From the NCBI RefSeq assembly GCF_036894955.1, contig NZ_CP145905.1:6099001-6163000 (forward strand): DNA of 64,000 nt, written 5' to 3'. Below are positions 1 to 8,076 of the stretch, piece after piece (the stretch's first letter is position 1; every line of letters starts with the position of its first letter). The notes under the pieces were generated by a model that saw nothing but the letters and a program-made list of their open reading frames with translations, did no database searches and was not told the DNA's origin. The position numbers and the translations under genes are program-made. The DNA is from Paenibacillus sp. KS-LC4 (lineage in GTDB: Bacteria > Bacillota > Bacilli > Paenibacillales > Paenibacillaceae).

Positions 1-22
1 CTCTTATTACAGCCACATTGAC

Positions 23-298
23 TTAGTCAATCTTTATAACGCGGCCCTTTTCATCCAAAATAAACTTAGCTTTCTTCACTGTATCCTCTTTGACCATGCG
101 TACGGAACGAACCGCTGCATCGGAAGCATCCACGACCGTCTTCCAGCCGCCTGTGTTCACCAAAGCCAGCACCTGCTCGAAATTCATATCCTTGTAGCCA
201 AAAAAGCCGCTTTGTCCCGCCCATTCCTTGAGCAGCACCGTAAGCTTATGATTCAGCTTGTCTTCTACTGTCGCGTGAATGATTTTTTTTCTAGCCAT
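23..298 (-). CDS. Small hypothetical protein downstream of greA
   Basis: This 91-residue protein is not recognised. It is basic and soluble, with no signal peptide or membrane segment; the N-terminus is lysine-rich and the C-terminus ends in a short K-F-I-L-D-E-K-G-R-V-like strand. The start is supported by an AGGAG site about nine bases before the ATG. It begins 41 bases after the greA stop on the same strand, so it is probably co-transcribed with greA. No function can be assigned from sequence. The gene looks real because of its ribosome binding site, its operon position and its ordinary codon use. Confidence 0.65.
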   Translation of the reverse strand: MARKKIIHATVEDKLNHKLTVLLKEWAGQSGFFGYKDMNFEQVLALVNTGGWKTVVDASDAAVRSVRMVKEDTVKKAKFILDEKGRVIKID

Positions 299-339
299 TA
301 TTCATTTCTCCTCTATTTGACCACGAATAAGTTTAAACG

Positions 340-822
340 CTACGCCTTAATTTCGAGCAATTCGTATTGAATGATGCCCATCGGTGCATTTACGCTGATA
401 ATGCTGCCTACTTCCTTGCCCATCAGCTCTTTGCCGAGCGGGCTTTCGTAGGAGATTTTATTGCTTGCTACATCGGCCTCTTCCGTGCCTACGATTTTGT
501 ATTCCAGCTTCTCCGCGAATTCCACATCATTCAAAATAACGGTGAAGCCAATGTTGACCCGGCTCGTATCCAGTGCTCCCACATCAATGACGCGGGCCTT
601 CTTAAGCATTTTCTCCAAAATGATAATTCGAGTTTCCATGAAGGACTGGTCGTTTTTAGCAGAATGGTACTCGCTGTTCTCCTTCAAGTCGCCATAGCTG
701 ATGGCCAGCTTGATCCGGGCTGCGAGCTCCTTGCGCTTCACATATTTGAGATCGTCAAGCTCCGCCTCGAGCTGAGCAAGCCCCTCTTGCGTTAAAATAA
801 TTTCTTCTCTATCGTTCGACAT
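340..822 (-). CDS. greA: Transcription elongation factor GreA
   Basis: GreA rescues backtracked RNA polymerase by stimulating cleavage of the 3' end of the transcript. The 160-residue length is normal for the family. The N-terminal ~75 residues form the coiled-coil finger with the conserved acidic tip region (D-L-K-E-N-S-E-Y-H), and the C-terminal half is the FKBP-like domain that docks on the polymerase secondary channel. An AGGAG lies eight bases before the ATG. A small gene follows 41 bases downstream. Identification rests on the GDLKENSEYHSAK segment, which is highly characteristic; a GreB-type or Gfh-type paralogue is less likely given this acidic finger. Confidence 0.93.
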   Translation of the reverse strand: MSNDREEIILTQEGLAQLEAELDDLKYVKRKELAARIKLAISYGDLKENSEYHSAKNDQSFMETRIIILEKMLKKARVIDVGALDTSRVNIGFTVILNDVEFAEKLEYKIVGTEEADVASNKISYESPLGKELMGKEVGSIISVNAPMGIIQYELLEIKA

Positions 823-886
823 CTTAACAGCTCCTGTCCAGCATTCTATTGTTCATTCTAACCTAATTCCACTCAACATGCGAAGA

Positions 887-912
887 CTGCCGTTTCAAGC
901 GCGAAATATAAG
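887..912. repeat. Interspersed motif CTGCCGTTTC-N6-GAAATATAAG, copy 1
   Basis: The two 10-base halves are separated by six bases. The same two halves recur at 14108-14132 with a five-base spacer. The second half (904-913) also pairs with GCTTATATTT at 939-948 as a 10-base inverted repeat. The copy lies 65-90 bases upstream of the greA start. Role unknown. Confidence 0.4.
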
Positions 913-951
913 CCCAGAATAGTGTGAAGCTTATAAATGCTTATATTTTAG

Positions 952-994
952 AAAAAGCATCCCCTGACGCCTATAAAAAAGCAGTCGGAGATGC
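952..994 (-). terminator. Rho-independent terminator of rlmN
   Basis: On the minus strand GCATC-T-CC-GAC pairs with GTC-A-GG-GGATGC, and the stem is followed by TTTTTC. It lies about 40 bases past the rlmN stop and before greA. Confidence 0.6.
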
Positions 995-1030
995 CCGTAT
1001 GCCTTGCTGCCGCCCATCCTGCTCTATGTG

Positions 1031-2122
1031 CTATCTAGCCGCGCTTTCCTGCGGCACTTGATCCTTGGATGCCTTAATTTGCTTGCTGCGAAGCTGTCCA
1101 CAGGCCGCATCAATATCCGTACCATGCTCCAGTCGAACGCTGCAGCTGAGGCCATTTTTCTTAATCGTATCATAGAACGCCCGAATCGACTCCGGCTCGC
1201 TGCGCTGATACTGGCTATGCTCATCGACAGGATTATAGGGAATGAGATTCACATTTACGAGCGGCCCTCTATCAGCGACAAGCTCGACCAGCTCAAGCGC
1301 ATGCTCCACCTGATCATTCATATCCTTGAGCAAAATATATTCGAGCGTAATTCTCCGCTTCGTCTTGGCCAAATAATAATCAATGGCTTCCATCAGCTTC
1401 TCAATCGGCAATGCGCGATTAATCTTCATAATGCGCGTGCGCAGCTCATTATTCGGCGCATGCAGCGAAATCGCCAGATTGACGCCAAGATCGTTGTCGG
1501 CAAAATCCATAATCTTCTTAGTCAAGCCGCTTGTCGAAACGGTAATATGCCGCGGGCCAATTGCCAGCCCCTTTTGATCCTTGATGACCTGCAGAAAATC
1601 GACCAGGTTCGTATAGTTGTCGAACGGTTCGCCAATGCCCATAACGACCAGATGGCTGACGCGGTCGCCCTGCTGCTCCTTATCCAGATACAGCTGCGCC
1701 TTCATCACCTGCTCAACGATTTCGCCGCTTGTCAGGTCGCGGCTCTTCGCCAGCAGCCCGCTCGCACAGAAGCTGCAGCCGATGTTGCAGCCTACCTGCG
1801 TCGTCACACAGACGGACAGGCCAAACTTATGCTTCATCAGCACCGTCTCGATCAAATTGCCGTCGCTGAGCTTGAACAGAAATTTGCGCGTTCCATCCGC
1901 CGACTCCTGAAGGGTATGCTCTGCCAGCGTCTGGATGGCAAAATGCTCGGCAAGCAGCTTCAAGCATTCCGCATTAACGTCCGTCATTTCCTCAAAGGAC
2001 GTGACCCGTTTCCGGTACAAATACTCCCACACCTGCGTCGCGCGGAATTTCTTATGTCCATACTCCAGCAGCCAGGCGGTTAGCTGCTCGAAGGTTAATC
2101 CATAAATGGATGGTTTCATCAT
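1031..2122 (-). CDS. rlmN: Dual-specificity rRNA/tRNA adenine-C2 methyltransferase RlmN
   Basis: RlmN is a radical-SAM enzyme that methylates C2 of A2503 in 23S rRNA and A37 in some tRNAs. The CNIGCSFC motif gives the CxxxCxxC ligands for the 4Fe-4S cluster, and GIGEPFDN and the C-terminal [10 protein letters not shown] (with the catalytic cysteine) are diagnostic. The reading frame is open six codons further up to a GTG at 2140, but that GTG overlaps the GAAAGAGG ribosome binding site. The real start is therefore the ATG at 2122 or the adjacent ATG at 2119, giving about 363 residues, normal for the family. It is followed by its own terminator. A Cfr-type resistance enzyme is unlikely given the RlmN-like N-terminus. 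Confidence 0.93.
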   Translation of the reverse strand: MMKPSIYGLTFEQLTAWLLEYGHKKFRATQVWEYLYRKRVTSFEEMTDVNAECLKLLAEHFAIQTLAEHTLQESADGTRKFLFKLSDGNLIETVLMKHKFGLSVCVTTQVGCNIGCSFCASGLLAKSRDLTSGEIVEQVMKAQLYLDKEQQGDRVSHLVVMGIGEPFDNYTNLVDFLQVIKDQKGLAIGPRHITVSTSGLTKKIMDFADNDLGVNLAISLHAPNNELRTRIMKINRALPIEKLMEAIDYYLAKTKRRITLEYILLKDMNDQVEHALELVELVADRGPLVNVNLIPYNPVDEHSQYQRSEPESIRAFYDTIKKNGLSCSVRLEHGTDIDAACGQLRSKQIKASKDQVPQESAAR

Positions 2123-2246
2123 GATTGTTCCTCTTTCCACTGCATTGAACGACCGATCCGTTCTTCTTTAACATTATTGTCCCAAAAATACTACTCGAAC
2201 ACAAGGGGCGAGGAGAAAATGGCTGTACGGGGGCCATAGGGAATGA

Positions 2247-2684
2247 CTACCAACAATTTTCTATGACTTCCGTTCCCTTATCCGTGATGGTTACTTCCGA
2301 ATATCCTGTTAACGATTCAGCATAGGAGCATATTCCTTTTTTTAACACCGCTCCTTCTGAGTTAACATAGCCTATATAAACCCCTCCCTCTTTCCCTCCC
2401 AGGGATAGATTAGGTTTTATTTTCTTTTTTTCGCCGCTTTTAATAACATCATTAGAAATATGCTTATTCTCCATTTTCACACTTTCGTATGTGTCTGCTC
2501 CTGTCAGCACCCCAAGCTCTAGTGAGACAACATCATAGCTGGATTGATTATCAATAGTGACTGAATAACTTTGAAATTGCGAAAGTAGATCTCTATTGCT
2601 TTGTATCAAGGTGAAAATAATAGTTAAACCTATGAGTAGAAAGCCAACAAAGGATACTAAAAAAACTTTTTTGCTACTATTCAT
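2247..2684 (-). CDS. Hypothetical membrane-anchored protein
   Basis: This 145-residue protein has one N-terminal hydrophobic segment (about residues 7-27) after a short basic start, so it is probably anchored in the membrane with the rest outside. The outer part is polar and beta-strand-like, with a short lysine run (GEKKKIKP) near residue 88. It has two cysteines near the C-terminus (about residues 119 and 144) that could pair. No lipobox is present and no family is recognised. An AGGAGG lies about 12 bases before the ATG. It stands alone between rlmN and the divergent GGDEF gene. Confidence 0.7.
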   Translation of the reverse strand: MNSSKKVFLVSFVGFLLIGLTIIFTLIQSNRDLLSQFQSYSVTIDNQSSYDVVSLELGVLTGADTYESVKMENKHISNDVIKSGEKKKIKPNLSLGGKEGGVYIGYVNSEGAVLKKGICSYAESLTGYSEVTITDKGTEVIENCW

Positions 2685-2771
2685 ATAGCTGCTCTGACCT
2701 CCTAATATATCTTCCTTCCTTTAGAATTCCCCCTTTCCTTCTCCGCTCCTTTTTTTCTGACCTATTTTCAC

Positions 2772-4457
2772 ATGGAGCTTAAAATACATTTCAAATCGAC
2801 AAATAGCGACGAACTGTCTAAAATGGGGGTAGATGCTTGTGCAGCATGCAGATCAGATATAGCCGGAAGGGGCAGAGGGGCCTTGAGTCTGTCGGAGGTA
2901 TTAGTTTCATTGGGTGCTTATATGCTCCCCATGCTTTTATTTTTCTATATGGGTCTGGATGTCTTGTACCGCAACCCGAAGAAGATCGAGCATCAGCTCG
3001 TCAGTCTTATTATTGCTTGTTACTTTATTCTATTTATGGAGGAGTACGTTCGTTTTCTGCTTCCTATTGAATATAGCCCCGCTCTCACAGCTTTTTGGTT
3101 TTCTAACGTTGGCATCGCCATACCTGGAATTGGCGTGCATTTCATCTCCAAATTTTCTGGCATGGACAAGCGGCTTCCGCGCTTTGTCTACCCGTATATT
3201 TTCTACCTGCCGCTGCTAATCATTCCCTTCAATATTTTTAGCAATCAAAAATACATCTCCTCGCAAGAGTTTGTTCAGGTTGGAATTTGGAAATATCCTG
3301 TATACAATTTCCCATATTTCGCCGCCATGACGGGCAGCATTGTAATTGCCATTGTGTATCTCATATTTCTATTGCTTGGACAGGCTGGAGTTAAAGCCTC
3401 TGCCGATCGTGAACGGGAGCCTATTTATCGGCTTATGATTGCAGGGACTATTATTACGATGCTTTGGGTCGGTTTTTTTGGCTATTTCCAATTCGAAAAT
3501 ACGCTGCCTCCTTACTCGTATTTATACGGCGGTCTCGTATGGTGCTTTATGCTGCGGCTCGCTATGCAAAGATTTGAGTTTCTCAACTCCAATAAACAGC
3601 GATATGAGCGACTGTTTAATTTGAATCCAGCTGCTATATTGCTTGTTGAGAGCTCCGGCACCATTAAAGAAGCCAACCCAAGTGCGAAGCAGCTGTTTGA
3701 TCATTTACAGCTGGAGCATGCCGGACTCGATGCATTAGCTAGTACCGAGCTAAAAAAACGGCTCCGCAACCAATTGGAAATTAAAGAGCTGGAAACGAAA
3801 ATTCATAAGGGAGAAAGAGAGCTGACGGTGCTTATTGATGGGGACTATGTGACGGTGGATAATGAACCGCATGTCATTCTTATTTTCCGCAATATTACGC
3901 TCATCAAGGAGCATCAGGAGCAAATTGCCTTTCTCGCTTACCATGACGCATTAACCGAATTGCCGAACCGCCGCTTCTTCTACGAAAGGCTGGCGGCAGC
4001 CATTGCGGAGGCCGAGCGGAAGCAGCAGCAGCTGGCTGTTGTGCTAATAGATCTGGATGAGTTTAAAGAAACGAATGACCGCTTCGGGCATGATGCAGGC
4101 GATGCTCTGCTGCGGCACACCGCTGGAATCATTAAAGAAAGCGTCGGCAGTCAAGGTATGGCAGCACGGCTGGGCGGCGACGAATTCGTCCTATTCTTCA
4201 GCCCGCTCCCGGCTGCCGATTGCATTTACGAAATTATTCCCGAGATTGAGGAACGGTTCGCAAGCCGTTCACTATCCTATGGCAATGAGCAGCTGTTCGC
4301 CAAGCTAAGTATGGGGATCAGCTTATATCCACGGGACGGACTGGATGGGGATTCCTTGCTGAACCGTGCAGATAAAGCGATGTACAAGCTCAAGCATGAA
4401 CGCAAGCTGCGGAAGCACAATGGGGACCAGCTCCCGCAGTCGCAATCTATTCTGTAG
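2772..4457 (+). CDS. Membrane-bound PAS-GGDEF diguanylate cyclase
   Basis: The protein probably makes the second messenger c-di-GMP from two GTP. Residues ~45-265 contain about seven hydrophobic segments (a sensory membrane domain), followed by a PAS-like fold (~276-380) and a GGDEF domain (~388-545) with an intact GGDEF signature at 468-472. The usual RxxD inhibitory site just before it is absent (SQGMAARL occupies the position), so product feedback may be lacking. The annotated ATG has no clear Shine-Dalgarno. A GGAGG at 2894-2898 precedes an in-frame TTG at 2910, directly before the first membrane helix, and is a plausible real start (516 residues). It is convergent with the DinB-like gene, with only three bases between stops. 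Confidence 0.85.
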   Translation: MELKIHFKSTNSDELSKMGVDACAACRSDIAGRGRGALSLSEVLVSLGAYMLPMLLFFYMGLDVLYRNPKKIEHQLVSLIIACYFILFMEEYVRFLLPIEYSPALTAFWFSNVGIAIPGIGVHFISKFSGMDKRLPRFVYPYIFYLPLLIIPFNIFSNQKYISSQEFVQVGIWKYPVYNFPYFAAMTGSIVIAIVYLIFLLLGQAGVKASADREREPIYRLMIAGTIITMLWVGFFGYFQFENTLPPYSYLYGGLVWCFMLRLAMQRFEFLNSNKQRYERLFNLNPAAILLVESSGTIKEANPSAKQLFDHLQLEHAGLDALASTELKKRLRNQLEIKELETKIHKGERELTVLIDGDYVTVDNEPHVILIFRNITLIKEHQEQIAFLAYHDALTELPNRRFFYERLAAAIAEAERKQQQLAVVLIDLDEFKETNDRFGHDAGDALLRHTAGIIKESVGSQGMAARLGGDEFVLFFSPLPAADCIYEIIPEIEERFASRSLSYGNEQLFAKLSMGISLYPRDGLDGDSLLNRADKAMYKLKHERKLRKHNGDQLPQSQSIL

Positions 4458-4460
4458 CCG

Positions 4461-5012
4461 TTATATCGAAGCTGCAAAAGGCTTCAAACGCTCCAACTGA
4501 CGCAGATGATGACGGAAATGCATTTCGATGAGCAAAAACCATTCCTTGGCGTACAATTCCCCAAAGCCTGGATGGGGAATTGTACGCTGCTCTGGCGCCC
4601 CCGCAAGCGCTGGCTCCAGTTCCTTCATCCGGCGCAGTACCTCGCCCATTCCTTGTACCAGCTCAGCTTTGCTTATTGGCTGGCTAGGCGTGTACTCAGG
4701 GGAGGGCTGCACCTGTATGCGCATCGGCGGCAAACTGCCCGCTGCAAAAATGGCATTTTTCCTCGCATTCGTTTCGCTTGTTGAAGCGCTTAGGCTAACG
4801 GGTGCTTGCGCTTCATCGCTCAAGCATTGCTTAGCGAAATTAAGCTGCATGTATAGCGCGCTATTTATTAGATGGACATATACCTGTCCGATCGACCATT
4901 CAGCCTCGGCTGGCTTCTGCTGCAGCTGCTCAAGCGTAAACAAGTCCAGCTCCCGTTCATATTGCTCCTTCAATGATTCAAATTGCTTCAAAGATTGTAA
5001 TGTATTTTTCAA
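4461..5012 (-). CDS. DinB-family protein
   Basis: The protein belongs to the DinB/YfiT-like four-helix-bundle superfamily, whose members are metal-binding and often thiol-dependent transferases or of unknown function. Supporting features are the WSIGQVYVHL segment and the late EMHFRHHLRQLERL helix, with histidines in the positions of the family metal triad. The frame is open to an ATG at 5045, but that site directly abuts the terminator of the upstream gene and lacks a ribosome binding site. A TTG at 5012 is preceded by AAAGGGG nine bases upstream and is the better start (183 residues). Substrate is unknown. Confidence 0.75.
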   Translation of the reverse strand: MKNTLQSLKQFESLKEQYERELDLFTLEQLQQKPAEAEWSIGQVYVHLINSALYMQLNFAKQCLSDEAQAPVSLSASTSETNARKNAIFAAGSLPPMRIQVQPSPEYTPSQPISKAELVQGMGEVLRRMKELEPALAGAPEQRTIPHPGFGELYAKEWFLLIEMHFRHHLRQLERLKPFAASI

Positions 5013-5051
5013 TTTATACAGCCCCTTTAGATAAGATAGGGCCATTATAAG

Positions 5052-5085
5052 AAAAAGCTACTGACAGCTGTATGTCAGTAGCTTT
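5052..5085 (-). terminator. Terminator of the WYL-regulator gene, containing its stop codon
   Basis: A 13-base perfect stem (AAAGCTACTGACA and its complement) with a six-base loop is followed by a T run on the minus strand. The TGA stop of the upstream gene (5075-5077) lies inside the 5' arm of the stem. Confidence 0.85.
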
Positions 5086-6022
5086 CCAACATTTTAGCGG
5101 CCTCCGCCCGAATTTGCTGACGCAGCGATTCCGGCTCCAGCACAATGACGCCAGAGCCCCACCCGAGTATCCAGTGCAACAGCTCCTCCTGTACACGAAC
5201 AAGAAAATTGATGTATAGACCGTCCTCTGTCTCCTCCAACGATTCCATATAAAAGTTGTTTTGCTCCTTCACTTTATCCGCGATAGAAGGATTCACCCAG
5301 ATGCGTACAGACAGCTTACGGTCGTTTTCAGGCACATGAGCATGAAGATCAAAGCCCTGCGGCCGCTTGAAACGCTCATCAAGCAAGGCAAGCTGCTCCA
5401 TGCGCGACAAGCGAAAATGGCGCAGCGCGGACCGCAGCTCGCAATAGGCCAGCAGTAGCCAGTTTCCCTGCGATAATACGAGTCCATATGGCGCGACTAC
5501 CCGGATGCTATGCCGTCCTCCGTCCGCATTCGCAAACGCTCTCTTATAATGGAGACGTATTTTGCGCTGCTCTAATATTGCGGTACGCAATAGAGTGATA
5601 TTTTGCTTATCCACTCCCCCCGCTAACGGGTCATAGGGTGCCAGCAGCTTAATCGAAGCGCGGACGCGCTGCGTTTCCTCACGGACATGCTCCGGCAGTA
5701 TGGCCTCGATTTTCCCGCGGGCAGCGCCAGCCTTTGATGTATATCCCTCATCAAACTGCTGCTCGACAAACACCGTGCCGATCAACAAGGTGACCGCTTC
5801 CTCCACGGTAAAGCTCACAGGCGGCAGAAAATAGCCCTCCATTAGCGAATAGCCGACACCTGGCTCTCCGACAATCGGGACCCCGGATTCGCTGAGCGCC
5901 TGCATATCGCGATAAATCGTACGGACGCTCGTCTCGAATACCGCGGCCAAATCCTCGGCGCGCATCCTGTCTTTACGCTGAAGCTCCAATACAATCGCCA
6001 GCAACCGCTCTGTTTTATTCAT
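5075..6022 (-). CDS. YafY-type HTH/WYL-domain transcriptional regulator
   Basis: The protein is a DeoR-like winged-helix regulator with a ligand-sensing WYL domain. Residues ~1-60 form the HTH (LAAVFETSVRTIYRDMQAL is the recognition region with the typical TIYRD). A linker follows, then the WYL domain at ~135-225 and a C-terminal extension domain (~230-312) of the WCX type. At 315 residues it has the normal length. The start codon is preceded by an AGG about eight bases upstream. Target genes are not evident; the DinB-like gene lies directly downstream behind a terminator. Such YafY/DinB neighbours are common in Bacilli, but a functional link here is only inference. Confidence 0.87.
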   Translation of the reverse strand: MNKTERLLAIVLELQRKDRMRAEDLAAVFETSVRTIYRDMQALSESGVPIVGEPGVGYSLMEGYFLPPVSFTVEEAVTLLIGTVFVEQQFDEGYTSKAGAARGKIEAILPEHVREETQRVRASIKLLAPYDPLAGGVDKQNITLLRTAILEQRKIRLHYKRAFANADGGRHSIRVVAPYGLVLSQGNWLLLAYCELRSALRHFRLSRMEQLALLDERFKRPQGFDLHAHVPENDRKLSVRIWVNPSIADKVKEQNNFYMESLEETEDGLYINFLVRVQEELLHWILGWGSGVIVLEPESLRQQIRAEAAKMLESY

Positions 6023-6199
6023 AAATCCAGCCTGTCATTATCATAGCAAATACTCCTAGTTCCATATTGGATGAAAGGGGCTGCACCTGCGCTTTAAACA
6101 ATCCCCATAAGCCCTTAAGCTGCTCCTACTGTACCATTTACGGATACAGGCGGACAAGCCGGGACTGAAACCTGATCCTCGCGTTTAATGGACTGCTGT

Positions 6200-6428
6200 T
6201 TACAAGTGCAGTCTTGTCAACGGCTGTTTGGCAGCCCATTCCATAACATCGCCTTCATAAGAGAAGCGCGAGCCATGGCACGGACAGTCCCACGTGCGCA
6301 CCACATTCATTCAGAAGCTTGCCGGCCTCCATCAACGCAACTTTAAAACCAGCTTTTGCGAGAACATATGCCGTAGTGATACCCGAGATTCCCACGCTAA
6401 TTACAGCAATATCTGTTTCGTGATTGTG
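6200..6428 (-). pseudogene. Remnant of a FAD-dependent oxidoreductase with C-terminal Rieske domain
   Basis: Read on the minus strand, 6428 to about 6320 encodes TDIAVISVGISGITTAYVLA and a following AKAGFKVALMEAG, the FAD-binding N-terminus of the YhfW-type oxidoreductases. Within a few codons, and one frame over, the sequence continues as TWDCPCHGSRFSYEGDV, the second half of a Rieske 2Fe-2S motif, then runs to a TAA at 6200. The roughly 400 residues that should lie between are missing. The second glycine of the GxGxxG motif is replaced (S-V-G-I-S-G) and a stop precedes the N-terminal part with no start codon. The gene therefore collapsed by internal deletion plus decay. The flanks (6023-6199) show nothing further I can identify. 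Confidence 0.8.
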
Positions 6429-6442
6429 CTTAAGTTAAAAAG

Positions 6443-6475
6443 AGCCTCTACAACTGAGAACAACAGAGGCTTTTT
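6443..6475 (+). terminator. Bidirectional terminator-like hairpin in a decayed region
   Basis: AGCCTCT and AGAGGCT form a stem with a 15-base loop, and T runs follow on both strands. No intact gene ends here; it may be left over from the gene whose remnant lies alongside. Confidence 0.55.
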
Positions 6476-6593
6476 GCACTTGGAAATAATAATGCTTTAA
6501 TAGTTAATAAATTTAATTTATAATTTGAAAAACAATATAGTATTTCTCCATGCTCAATTGACCCCAAATAGACTGTAACAGGATGTGCCCTTA

Positions 6594-8066
6594 ATGCTTT
6601 TTAATTCACCCGCTTTCATTTTCGGCTTTTTGCCTCTCGTTTTTGGTGGTTATTTTCTTTTCTCATCGATTGCTTCCCCCTCCATCTCAAGGTCATGGTT
6701 AGCAGTCTGTTCGATCTTCTTCTACGGCTGGTGGAATCCTAGCTATCTGCCCATTCTTTTTGTATCCATGCTAATTAATTTTTTCCTAGGAAGGTTTTTA
6801 ACTACTCATAAAAAAAAGACTGTACTCGTTATAGGCATTCTATTTAATTTAAGCTTATTAGGTTATTTCAAGTATACTGATTTTCTAATTTCTAATTTCA
6901 ATTTCACCTTCTCTACCCATATATCGCTGCTCCATGTTGCATTACCCTTGGCTATCAGCTTCTTCACCTTCCAGCAAATCACCTTTATCGTAGATTGTTT
7001 TAAAAACAAGGTGAAAAATTACAGTTTTATGAATTACGCATTATTCGTTACGTTTTTTCCGCATCTTGTTGCTGGTCCCATTGTCCATCATAAAATCATG
7101 ATGCCCCAGTTTCAAAACGAGCACAATCATAAAATAAATTACGAAAATATTTCCCGGGGCTTGTTTATTTTCTCCATTGGGTTGTTCAAAAAGGTTATAT
7201 TAGCGGATCAATTTGCAACAACGGTAGGCAGCGGTATGGGCTATCTCGATACCATTGACTTTTTCGATGCATGGGCTCTCATATTATCCTACACGTTCCA
7301 GCTTTACTTTGACTTTAGCGGCTATTCAGATATGGCAATTGGACTAGCTCTGCTTTTCAACATTAAACTGCCCATCAATTTCAATTCGCCCTATAAAGCG
7401 ACCCAATTTCAAGATTTGCTCTCTCGATGGCATATTACGTTAACTCATTTTCTCTATGAATATGTATACTTTCCAATAAACCGCTTCTTTAGTAGAAAAG
7501 TAATCCCGAGATGGAAAATTCGACTATCCTCGACCACGCAAGTCAATCTTAGCCTAATGACTTTGTTCTTAATGAGCGGTATTTGGCATGGAGCGGGTTG
7601 GAACTTCGTCATATGGGGGCTGCTTGTAGGAATTGGAATTGTCGTCTATCGGACATGGAGTAAATGCAAGATTAGACTTCCCACTATTCTCGCCTGGATG
7701 CTAACTTTCAGCTATTTAAACCTGACTTTGGTTTTCTTTAAAATGGAGAGCTTTCAGCAGGCTCTGTTGTTCTTCAAAGCTTTATTTGGTTTTCAGGGCT
7801 TCACATTACCGTTTGAACTGTCAGGCCTGCTGTCCCCTCTTGCTTCCTACGGGTTTCGATTTGTTCCAACCCCGATTAATAAGGATTGGAAATATGCGGC
7901 TTTGATTGGGTTAGGACTTATAATTGTATTAGGCTTTAAAAATAGTTCAGAGAAGATGGCGGCCTTTAAGCCTAGTATCCTTCATGCTCTCTTCTTCATC
8001 CTAATTCTTGTATATGCGCTATTAAATCTAACCAAAATATCCGAATTCCTATATTTCAAATTTTAA
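6594..8066 (+). CDS. MBOAT-family membrane O-acyltransferase (AlgI/DltB-like)
   Basis: Members of this family move acyl groups, usually acetyl, across the membrane for modification of surface polysaccharides. The 490-residue protein has about ten hydrophobic segments. It carries the family signatures SFFTFQQITFIVD, YFDFSGYSDMAIG, the SRWHITL segment and the invariant histidine in GIWHGAGWNFVIWG. The frame opens at a GTG (6585), but MLFNSPAFIF from the ATG at 6594 is the typical AlgI-like N-terminus and has AGGA ten bases upstream. The next gene, an SGNH-like partner, starts ten bases after the stop, so the two form an operon. The acceptor polymer is unknown; no polysaccharide synthesis genes are nearby. 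The base composition is AT-richer than most neighbours. Confidence 0.88.
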   Translation: MLFNSPAFIFGFLPLVFGGYFLFSSIASPSISRSWLAVCSIFFYGWWNPSYLPILFVSMLINFFLGRFLTTHKKKTVLVIGILFNLSLLGYFKYTDFLISNFNFTFSTHISLLHVALPLAISFFTFQQITFIVDCFKNKVKNYSFMNYALFVTFFPHLVAGPIVHHKIMMPQFQNEHNHKINYENISRGLFIFSIGLFKKVILADQFATTVGSGMGYLDTIDFFDAWALILSYTFQLYFDFSGYSDMAIGLALLFNIKLPINFNSPYKATQFQDLLSRWHITLTHFLYEYVYFPINRFFSRKVIPRWKIRLSSTTQVNLSLMTLFLMSGIWHGAGWNFVIWGLLVGIGIVVYRTWSKCKIRLPTILAWMLTFSYLNLTLVFFKMESFQQALLFFKALFGFQGFTLPFELSGLLSPLASYGFRFVPTPINKDWKYAALIGLGLIIVLGFKNSSEKMAAFKPSILHALFFILILVYALLNLTKISEFLYFKF

Positions 8067-8076
8067 GGTGAATGCT

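Noticed and set aside
1004-2083. Long open frame (359 codons) on the plus strand opposite rlmN
   Set aside because: It is antisense to the clearly coding rlmN, with no ribosome binding site and no recognisable domain; high-GC wobble positions keep the opposite strand open.
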